Shown here in pieces: positions 32,499 through 38,880 of a DNA stretch of 38,880 bases. Within the stretch, counting starts at the first letter, position 1, and each line of letters starts with the position of its first letter. This stretch comes from Fibrobacter sp. (lineage in GTDB: Bacteria > Fibrobacterota > Chitinivibrionia > Chitinivibrionales > Chitinispirillaceae). The translations under genes and the position numbers were made by a program. The notes under the pieces were generated by a model. That model did no database searches. It was not told where the DNA came from and saw only the letters and a program-made list of their open reading frames with translations. Where the stretch lies: positions 1 to 38,880 of the forward strand of contig JAAYYB010000144.1 in the NCBI GenBank assembly GCA_012515615.1. Reading direction: 5' to 3'.

Positions 32499-33689
32499 TT
32501 ATTGTATCTTGTTAAGATCCTTCAGTTTTCTGATTATAAGCAGAGCATCCGGACCGCTGACAGGTTTATCAAGGCCGAAGGTTCCGTTCATTTCAGCATC
32601 CATGACACCCTTGTCAACAGCATTGCAGACAGCATTGTAGGCTGGGTGTGCCGGATTAACATCAGGGAAACGGCTTTCTGTTCCGATATGCTTTGTGGTA
32701 ATTGATGCATCACCCAGAATAGCCACAAGTGCTTCCTCCACAACCAGTGCGTATTCACCACGGTTTACAAGCTGATCAGGATGAAAAGTGTGATCAGGGT
32801 AAGGTTCAAGTCCGCGGATATTGAGATCAACAACATCTGTGATGAAATTTTTTGCCCAGTGATTACCGATATCGGTCACAGCGGCCATAGAAACGATGCT
32901 GTCTACCTTCATCTCGCGCTGATCTGCTGGTGCCTCGAAATCGGCATCATAGTTGGTCGGACGTTTTTTGGTGACCAGTTTGTCAATCTGAAGTTCTGAG
33001 ATAAAAAGTGCAGCTATATCTGCCCTGCCGATTTTCTCCACCAGAGCGATCTTCTTTCCTACATCGGTTCCAGGCGCAGCACGCTCAATTTTCTGCACAA
33101 GCTCCCACTGTTCATTGGCAACTTGTGTGAAGTCCTTTTTCAGATCGAGCACTTTTCGAAAGTCATTTGCTGCTTTAGAGAAATCGTATGCTTTTTTATA
33201 GCAGACACCTCTTCTGTAATAGCTCTCGGAATTTTCCGGATCTATTTTGAGGGCCTTTTCATACTGTTTTTCAACATCCCCCAGCCATTCCTTAACCGGC
33301 TTTCCCTCATTCTGCATCGTTATTACAAGGGCCTTGGCGATGTATACCAAAGCGATTTTTGAATCGAGTTCCTGAGCCTTATCCGCAAGCTTCAACGCTT
33401 CTTTGAAACCATCTTTTGACGATTCAAGGTCAGAAGCCGTTGAGGCTTTCTTCGCCGTAGTAAGGGCGAGGCCTGAATAAGCCGGGGCGTACTTGGGATC
33501 AAGTGATTTAGCCAGGTTGAATTCCTCTTCAGCCTGAGCGTATTTATCCATATCCCAATATTTCATACCCTGTTTGTAGTGAGTGGGCGGATCGTCCATC
33601 TGTCCGCCTGCTTTCCTGGCCTTGGGAGCACATCCGGCAAGCAGACTCAAAGCACATCCGACTATAACAAGTATCTTAAGTGTTTTCAT
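32499..33689 (-). CDS. TPR lipoprotein with C-terminal S-layer homology domain
   Basis: This 396-residue lipoprotein has lipobox Cys20 (LLAGC). Four or more tetratricopeptide repeats span about 38-205 (MKYWDMDKYAQAEEEFNLAKSLDPKYAPAYSGLA; ALKIDPENSESYYRRGVCYKK). From about 275 an SLH-like domain follows (VTDIGNHWAKNFITDVVDLNIRGLEPYPDHTFHPDQLVNRGEYALVVEEAL), with a second partial copy (FPDVNPAHPAYNAVCNAVDKGVMD). SLH domains bind peptidoglycan-linked polymers, so the protein may tie the outer membrane to the cell wall. It starts 14 nt after the LPP20-like gene and is probably co-transcribed with it. Confidence 0.88.
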   Translation of the reverse strand: MKTLKILVIVGCALSLLAGCAPKARKAGGQMDDPPTHYKQGMKYWDMDKYAQAEEEFNLAKSLDPKYAPAYSGLALTTAKKASTASDLESSKDGFKEALKLADKAQELDSKIALVYIAKALVITMQNEGKPVKEWLGDVEKQYEKALKIDPENSESYYRRGVCYKKAYDFSKAANDFRKVLDLKKDFTQVANEQWELVQKIERAAPGTDVGKKIALVEKIGRADIAALFISELQIDKLVTKKRPTNYDADFEAPADQREMKVDSIVSMAAVTDIGNHWAKNFITDVVDLNIRGLEPYPDHTFHPDQLVNRGEYALVVEEALVAILGDASITTKHIGTESRFPDVNPAHPAYNAVCNAVDKGVMDAEMNGTFGLDKPVSGPDALLIIRKLKDLNKIQ

Positions 33690-33703
33690 TTTTCCTCCGT
33701 TAA

Positions 33704-34540
33704 TTAGTCAATTACAAAGATGACTCTGCATTCTGAGAGAAACTTCAGATTAGCCGCTGCGCTTCTTACACTGGAGGCATCATCATTGGAAATCACGATG
33801 TCAGTGCTGTTCTCACCATGAGCTTTCATCGCCTTTATCTGACCAGGGGTTTTTCCGATACGGTCAACCAGCTGGGCCGCTTTCTCCACTTCCTTTGCAT
33901 ATCCAATCACGCCATGTTTAATTGCCCACTCACGTGAAACATAAGCGCTTCCGTAAATTTCACGCCCCGATTCATCCAATACCCTCGGGCTCAGAGCCGG
34001 TTTGACATTGAGACCTTTACAGTCAATTATCAGGCCCGTGAAAACCGTTTTTTCCTTTGCTTTTTCACCTTCGAATTTTGTGATAGCCGGCTTCTCGCCT
34101 ATTCCTGATCCCATGATCATCTCACCGATTGATCCGATTCCGTCGATCGGCACTCTCATGGTGATTTCAACACTTCCATCGCTCATGTATTTGGTCCGGC
34201 CTTCCTGCTGGAATCCCTTTACAAAGCCACTGATACTGCTTGAGACGACATCATTTTCAACCATGAAATTTTTAACTGTTGTGCTTGAGTTGATGAAGAT
34301 TCCCTTTATAGTCTCAAGTGCATTTCTCAACGCTATAGTCTGTGCGGCCCTCATTGCAGCAGGACGCTGAGCGGCTTCTGGAAGATCGGGATTTGGGGCT
34401 CCGATACCAGTAGCGACAATACAACGATCTGCCCAGTCAACATTTCCATCACCCTGGTTGTCTGTAACAACTGGCTGTATCTGCGCCAGTACTGTTGACA
34501 CAGTACATAGACATGCAGCTGCTAAGGTGAAAATTCTCAT
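33704..34540 (-). CDS. LPP20/FlgP-like secreted protein
   Basis: This 278-residue protein has a cleavable signal peptide (ends VSTVLA, then QIQPVV). Residues 30-85 fit the LPP20 family: VDWADRCIVATGIGAPNP, then AAMRAAQTIALRNALETIKGIFINSSTTV. Related proteins (FlgP) stabilise flagellar outer-membrane rings in Campylobacter and Vibrio; others are surface lipoproteins. No flagellar genes are nearby and the mature N-terminus lacks Cys. The C-terminal half (about 170-278) is a separate domain with a GLIIDCKGLNVKPALSPRVLDESGREIYG start. AAGGAGG precedes ATG 34540, and the TPR-SLH gene follows. Confidence 0.82.
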   Translation of the reverse strand: MRIFTLAAACLCTVSTVLAQIQPVVTDNQGDGNVDWADRCIVATGIGAPNPDLPEAAQRPAAMRAAQTIALRNALETIKGIFINSSTTVKNFMVENDVVSSSISGFVKGFQQEGRTKYMSDGSVEITMRVPIDGIGSIGEMIMGSGIGEKPAITKFEGEKAKEKTVFTGLIIDCKGLNVKPALSPRVLDESGREIYGSAYVSREWAIKHGVIGYAKEVEKAAQLVDRIGKTPGQIKAMKAHGENSTDIVISNDDASSVRSAAANLKFLSECRVIFVID

Positions 34541-34641
34541 AAAACCTCCTTGATAGAGTTGTTTTCAAACGTAAAAATTTTAATTACAGTTAAAAATATA
34601 TAAAAGAACTTGGAAAACTGCTGTGACAGAAATCACAAATG

Positions 34642-35361
34642 CTATTTTTTTCTGCGTGCGATACAAAATAAATATCCGACATGCTTGAATCCTTCAAGCC
34701 GATAGAATACATCTATTTCACGGTGGAATGCAAGTTTTATCCGTTTGTCAGCAAAGAACCCTTTGCTGTCCTCCAGTCGTCGTGCCATATGGGCATAATA
34801 ATTATCCCAACCGCTGGGAGGAACTAAAGACATGAAATGCACCTCCATGCCCGCTTCTGCGATAAGTTTTCTGAAAGAATGCTCCGTCTCATAATGGTAT
34901 TTATCGTGCTCAAAGATATTGAGTATCTCATCAGGAACCTTGTCTGAAAGGAGTATCAGGTCGGAAAAAGCCATCCATCCCCGTGCAGAGAGCAGCGATG
35001 AGGCCAGGCTCAATCCCTTGCGCCTGGAGATAAATGAGAGCACTCCACCCTCAGCCAGAGTAAGTTCAAAGGATTTCTCCTGAAAGGCGCCGGAAAGCAG
35101 ATCCACAGTATGGAAGTCGATAAGATGACTTACATTTCGTTCTACTGCAAGCTGATGTGCGAATTCTATGTTTTCTGCACTGATATCACAGGCTGTGACT
35201 TTACAGCGGAATTCAGAAGCCAGGTTACAGGCTCCGTCACCATAACCGCACCCCATATCCAGTACATGGCTTGAAGGATTAATGCCGGCAAAGCGGGCAG
35301 CTGCAAAAGTAAATTCTTTTCCCGCTGGTGATGTATAGTTGGATCTTAGATCAGTTACCAT
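34642..35361 (-). CDS. Class I SAM-dependent methyltransferase
   Basis: This 239-residue protein has a Rossmann-type methyltransferase core. Motif I is VLDMGCGYGDGACNLA (about 33-48), motif II reads TACDISAENIEFA, motif III SHLIDFHTVDLL, and a motif IV-like stretch follows (SFELTLAEGGVLSF). The fold matches Methyltransf_11/25, whose substrates range from small molecules to quinones and lipids; nothing here fixes the substrate. It lies 16 nt downstream of the MraY-type gene on the same strand, so it is probably in the same transcript. Confidence 0.85.
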   Translation of the reverse strand: MVTDLRSNYTSPAGKEFTFAAARFAGINPSSHVLDMGCGYGDGACNLASEFRCKVTACDISAENIEFAHQLAVERNVSHLIDFHTVDLLSGAFQEKSFELTLAEGGVLSFISRRKGLSLASSLLSARGWMAFSDLILLSDKVPDEILNIFEHDKYHYETEHSFRKLIAEAGMEVHFMSLVPPSGWDNYYAHMARRLEDSKGFFADKRIKLAFHREIDVFYRLEGFKHVGYLFCIARRKK

Positions 35362-35377
35362 ATGTGCTGCTTAGATA

Positions 35378-36511
35378 TTACCTAATTTTCAGGAATAAAA
35401 CAAGGCTTAGAACAAGAAGCACTATAGAAAGTATGTGGAAACGCCATGCGATCTTTGATTTTATCTGGAACTCCCCCCCAAACCTGCCGCTGTTCCTCAT
35501 TTTAATCTGAAAATGGTGATGTATGGGGGCCATCAGGAAAAATCGCTTTCTGGTCATTTTAAAATACCCGATTTGAATCACTACAGAGGTAAACTCCAGA
35601 AGGAAGATAAATCCGACAATGGGAAGATAAAAACCTGCCTTGGTAAATACAAAGAGGATCCCGATAAGTCCGCCCAACCCAACTGATCCTGAATCGCCCA
35701 TAATTATTGTTGATGGCGGCGAATTGAACCAGAGATATGCCAATAGCGTCCCGATAATCGCTCCTATCAGTGGGAGAAGTTCCTGCAAACCGGGGATATG
35801 AGGAATAAGAAGGTATTTGCTCCATCCCGTATTACTTGAAATAAATGAGATCACACCTACAAAGAGGAGATTTGTTATGCAGGGGACAGCAGCAAGAGTA
35901 TCAAAACCGTCTGTAAAGTTCACCCCATTTGCCAGAACCGCAATAGTGATAGTCATCAGGGGAATAAAAAGCCAGAACGGAAGATAGGGATAATTTTTGG
36001 TAATACTGACAAATGGCAGGTTGATTGTACCGTTTATGTTGGGAATATATTCATACGCTACTATAGCAACAATCAAAGATATAACGATGTATAGAGAGAG
36101 ACGCAGTGTCGCAGAAATCCCGTCGGCCTTGTACTGGTAATCCTGTTTGGATATCAGTCCTTTTGCCACCTTGCGTTTGTTAAAGACCTTGACTATATCA
36201 TCAACTGCACCGATAATCCCGAAAAACAGAAAAATAACCATAGCAGATGTCACATAGGAGTTAATACGAACGGAGATAAGAACCGTAATGGTGGTGATGA
36301 ACAGAAACAGGATCCCAGCCGGCATCACCGGCTCAGTTCCTTTGTTTTCCTGAAATTCTGAACTCATCCCGAACTTCCTCAGAAATTTTATATATGGAGG
36401 GAAGAGAAGCATCGCCAGGGAAAATGAGAGCACCGTCGCGACACTGGTGCTGAACAATCTACTGTAAAGCAGGTATATATTTGTTTGTTGATAAAGGAAT
36501 TCGATTAACAT
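35378..36511 (-). CDS. mraY: MraY-type phospho-N-acetylmuramoyl-pentapeptide transferase
   Basis: This 377-residue integral membrane protein has about ten helices. MraY catalyses formation of lipid I from UDP-MurNAc-pentapeptide and undecaprenyl phosphate. Catalytic-site motifs are present: GAVDD (Asp104-Asp105), NGVNFTDGFD (Asn198, Asp201), MGDSGS (Asp273) and APIHHHFQ (His331-333). The last is specific to MraY within the WecA/MraY superfamily. Differences from the norm are NFTDGFDTLA (usually NLTDGLDGLA) and a longer linker after DD. The gene lies outside a mur/fts cluster, beside a methyltransferase and divergent from folD, so it may be a second, specialised copy. Confidence 0.85.
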   Translation of the reverse strand: MLIEFLYQQTNIYLLYSRLFSTSVATVLSFSLAMLLFPPYIKFLRKFGMSSEFQENKGTEPVMPAGILFLFITTITVLISVRINSYVTSAMVIFLFFGIIGAVDDIVKVFNKRKVAKGLISKQDYQYKADGISATLRLSLYIVISLIVAIVAYEYIPNINGTINLPFVSITKNYPYLPFWLFIPLMTITIAVLANGVNFTDGFDTLAAVPCITNLLFVGVISFISSNTGWSKYLLIPHIPGLQELLPLIGAIIGTLLAYLWFNSPPSTIIMGDSGSVGLGGLIGILFVFTKAGFYLPIVGFIFLLEFTSVVIQIGYFKMTRKRFFLMAPIHHHFQIKMRNSGRFGGEFQIKSKIAWRFHILSIVLLVLSLVLFLKIR

Positions 36512-36748
36512 GCTGATCCAGATTTGACAGGTTTATATACTGAGCACCGGCTGCCCAAAAGACAGGTACTTGATAAAAATATGTTCTGGCAGTTTTTGAT
36601 GAACAGGTTTAAAGCCTGATTCCATTTAAAAACAGGAACCCGGATCATCTTCCAATTTCAGCACTAACCTTAATTTATTTTATACCTTATTTATGCATTC
36701 GAATCAGGGCGAATAAGTTAGGTTATGGAAAAAAGGAGATACTGAAAA
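36512..36748. promoter_or_regulatory. Divergent promoter region between mraY and folD
   Basis: This AT-rich region must hold both promoters. AAAAGGAGAT is the SD for folD. I found no confident -35/-10 pair or dyad. Confidence 0.4.
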
Positions 36749-37603
36749 ATGGCAGAACCGCTTATCCTGGATGGAAAAAAACTGGCGAAATCTATAGAGG
36801 AACAGCTCCGTGGAAGAGTAGAGGCATATAAACAAAAAAATGGGGGCAGAACCCCGATTCTGGCAACAATCCTTGTGGGCAATGATCCGGCATCTGAAAC
36901 ATATGTCAAAATGAAGGGTAATGCCTGTGCCCGCGTAGGAATGGCATCCAAAAAGGTCCACCTTCCCGAATCAACCACTACAGCTGAACTGCTGCAACAT
37001 ATAAATAAGTTAAACAACGATCCTGATGTCCACGGGATACTGCTTCAACACCCGGTCCCACGTCAAATCGATGAACGGGCGGCATTTGATGCTATAGCTC
37101 TGGAAAAAGATGTCGATGGGGTAACCTGTCTTGGTTTCGGACGTATGTCCATGGGCGAACAGGTTTATGGAAGTGCCACCCCGGCAGGAATTATGAAAAT
37201 TCTCCAGCACTATAACATAAGTTTAGATGGTAAACATGCGGTTGTTGTCGGAAGAAGTCCGATACTTGGGAAACCGATGTCAATGATGCTTTTGAACAAA
37301 AACGCAACAGTCACAATCTGCCATTCCCGTACAAAAGATCTCCCATCTATAGTCAGGAGTGCCGATATTCTGGTTGGCGCAGTTGGAAAACCGAAGTTTA
37401 TTCAGGGAGACTGGATCAAAGAGGGAGCGGTTCTTATCGATGCTGGTTATCACCCCGGAAATGTTGGTGATATAGATCTTGAGAATGCGATTTCTCACAG
37501 TAGTGCATATACGCCAGTTCCTGGGGGAGTTGGCCCGATGACGATATCGGTGCTTATCAGCCAGACGATGGAGGCGGCGGAGAAGAATGGGGACGCTTCT
37601 TAG
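36749..37603 (+). CDS. folD: Bifunctional methylenetetrahydrofolate dehydrogenase/cyclohydrolase
   Basis: FolD interconverts 5,10-methylene-, methenyl- and 10-formyl-THF, feeding purine and formyl-Met synthesis. The 284-residue protein carries [14 protein letters not shown] (active-site Tyr and Lys), [27 protein letters not shown], the NADP-binding [31 protein letters not shown] and the C-terminal [15 protein letters not shown]. Length and domain order are standard. An AAAAGGAG SD lies before ATG 36749. Confidence 0.97.
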   Translation: MAEPLILDGKKLAKSIEEQLRGRVEAYKQKNGGRTPILATILVGNDPASETYVKMKGNACARVGMASKKVHLPESTTTAELLQHINKLNNDPDVHGILLQHPVPRQIDERAAFDAIALEKDVDGVTCLGFGRMSMGEQVYGSATPAGIMKILQHYNISLDGKHAVVVGRSPILGKPMSMMLLNKNATVTICHSRTKDLPSIVRSADILVGAVGKPKFIQGDWIKEGAVLIDAGYHPGNVGDIDLENAISHSSAYTPVPGGVGPMTISVLISQTMEAAEKNGDAS

Positions 37604-37695
37604 GGGACGGACTACTTTTTTCTCTCCTCATCTTTTTTCATGGAACAAAGTTTGCGGCTCTTTGGCATCTAAACCCCATTAACCGGAGGTTAGAT

Positions 37696-38682
37696 ATGCC
37701 ACACATGGCCCGTATAGAATCACCCGGCTCTCTTTTTCACGTCATGGCCCACTCTGTATCCGATAAACAGCTCTTTATAGACGATGACGACAGGTACGAT
37801 TTCCTTTCCCGTTTTGAAAAAGGGCTGAGAAAATGCGATTTCCAGTGCTATGCATGGGCCCTGATGGACAACCACTATCACCTTCTCCTAAGAACCAGTC
37901 ACCTTCCATTGCATAAGCTGATGCGCTCTTTGAACGGCGGTTATGCAGGCAGATACAACAGGAAATACAAAAAAAGAGGATACCTTTTTCAAGACAGATT
38001 CAAATCCATCCTCTGCCAGCAGCAGGATTATGCTATCAGGCTGATCAAATACATTCATTTCAACCCCTTAAGGGCCCGGAAAGTCAAATCCCTGGAGGAA
38101 CTTGGAAATTACCAGTGGTGCGGGCACGGCTCTCTTATCGGTAGTAGTGGAGCCCTTGGACAAAATTTCCTGAACCGGGAGCAGGCTCTCCGGTTTTTCG
38201 GAGCCAATGAATGGGGTGCTGTTACAGATTATCTCAAATCCATGTCCGAGAGCTGCATTTCCAGGGACCATGAAATTGCCGGTATACTCTCAGCCATAGA
38301 AGCGACTGAATTAACCGGTTCTTGTAAGGGTTTTCCATCGGTGATTGGCGACCCTGATTTTGTGAAGCAAGCATTGGAGAACTATAAGGGATATTTGAAT
38401 AGAATGCACCGGAAGGCTGATTACCCTATCGTTCTCAAGAGAATTGAAAGCAAGGTTTGTGAGAAATACAGTCTTAAATCAGATGAACTGAAAAAACGGG
38501 GAAGAATGGATAAAAGATCACAGGCTCGTGCTGATTTCTGCTATCAATCCCACATTCAGGAGCTCATACCATTGGCGGTGATTGCCGAATACCTCGATAT
38601 AACGATCCCCCCGGTTGCGGCCCTCGTTGAAAGGGGGTCCCCACAAGCCGTACAGAGGTGCGACTCACTTGATTACGCCTGA
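37696..38682 (+). CDS. REP-associated tyrosine transposase (RAYT, Y1/IS200-like) with DnaA-like C-terminal region
   Basis: This 328-residue HUH-type transposase starts MARIESPGSLFHVMAHSV, the usual Y1_Tnp entry. The HUH pair His60-Tyr61-His62 is in ALMDNHYHLLL, and the probable nucleophile Tyr119 is in LIKYIHFNPLRAR. The C-terminal 110 residues (KVCEKYSLKSDELKKRGRMDKRSQARADFCY...) resemble the DNA-binding domain IV of DnaA, a fusion seen in one RAYT group. GGAGG precedes ATG 37696. RAYTs usually act on REP/BIME palindromes scattered in the same genome; no flanking REP is obvious here, apart from a small hairpin at 38720-38747. Confidence 0.88.
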   Translation: MPHMARIESPGSLFHVMAHSVSDKQLFIDDDDRYDFLSRFEKGLRKCDFQCYAWALMDNHYHLLLRTSHLPLHKLMRSLNGGYAGRYNRKYKKRGYLFQDRFKSILCQQQDYAIRLIKYIHFNPLRARKVKSLEELGNYQWCGHGSLIGSSGALGQNFLNREQALRFFGANEWGAVTDYLKSMSESCISRDHEIAGILSAIEATELTGSCKGFPSVIGDPDFVKQALENYKGYLNRMHRKADYPIVLKRIESKVCEKYSLKSDELKKRGRMDKRSQARADFCYQSHIQELIPLAVIAEYLDITIPPVAALVERGSPQAVQRCDSLDYA

Positions 38683-38719
38683 ATAATTACTTACCGATAC
38701 TCTCAGATAACACAATAAA

Positions 38720-38747
38720 TTGAAATTGTGGTTTAAAGCAATTTCAA
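38720..38747. repeat. Small inverted repeat downstream of the RAYT gene
   Basis: TTGAAATTG (38720-38728) pairs with CAATTTCAA (38739-38747) over a 10-nt loop. It may be a weak terminator or the RAYT's target palindrome. The remaining ~130 nt to the window end hold only another 6-bp dyad and no gene. Confidence 0.4.
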
Positions 38748-38880
38748 ATTTTCCTAAATATCCGCTTTGAAAGTCCCGCTACAACTATAAACCCCTAAGC
38801 ATAGCACTGCAATTTCTAAAATTAGAGTACTTTATTTTTCAAGCAGGCTCTATCTGGAATGCAATAGCCTGTTTGCTGAA

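Noticed and set aside
1-38880. tRNA, rRNA or CRISPR loci
   Set aside because: No cloverleaf-like gene, rRNA fragment or regularly spaced repeat was recognised by eye; a tRNAscan/CRISPR search would be decisive.

Overview
This window looks like ordinary chromosome of a Gram-negative bacterium of moderate GC. It carries several outer-membrane or periplasmic lipoproteins, part of a type VI secretion system (T6SS), a compact FCB-type primary-like sigma factor, and a lipoprotein ending in a FlgD-like/T9SS-type-A-like module. Together these suggest the FCB superphylum, perhaps Fibrobacterota (Chitinispirillum/Chitinivibrio-like). That placement is inference only. No tRNA, rRNA or CRISPR array was recognised, and the only transposase is a RAYT-type gene near the right edge.

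Layout. (1) 1-5117: a high-affinity phosphate uptake operon, phoU fused to a dead low-molecular-weight phosphatase domain, then pstS, pstC, pstA and two different pstB genes. (2) 5118-7087: a decaying stretch with an amber-interrupted secreted-protein gene, a propeller-like lipoprotein and a 47-codon signal-peptide ORF. (3) 7088-8680: a subtilisin-family protease, followed by a 170-bp imperfect palindrome. (4) 9015-15452: a leftward block of two B12-binding radical SAM enzymes, a lipoate-ligase-like protein and a DUF362 bis-[4Fe-4S] protein, divergent from an MIO-type aromatic amino acid/histidine ammonia-lyase. (5) 15654-22690: a hybrid PAS histidine kinase converging on tssA-tssB-tssC-hcp. 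The kinase and hcp share a conserved upstream element of about 90 nt. (6) 23095-25780: a sigma factor with an Mth938-like protein, then glgC. (7) 25932-29578: two NfeD proteins, the flotillin FloA and a small membrane protein. (8) 29747-32112: asd and a lipoprotein with a FlgD-like tail. (9) 32499-36511, leftward: a TPR-SLH lipoprotein, an LPP20-like protein, a methyltransferase and a MraY-type transferase. (10) 36749-38682: folD and a RAYT transposase.

Main observations. The two PstB ATPases have complementary defects. PstB1 keeps the LSGGQ signature but has lost the Q-loop Gln and the switch His. PstB2 keeps Q and H but has lost the signature. A heterodimer would therefore have one canonical and one degenerate ATP site, unlike the textbook PstB homodimer. 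The phosphatase domain fused to PhoU has lost its nucleophilic Cys and its P-loop Arg. The kinase/hcp shared leader points to co-regulation of a sensor kinase and the T6SS tube protein. The radical SAM/LplA-like/DUF362/ammonia-lyase block has no recognised pathway and is the best candidate for an undescribed metabolic system.
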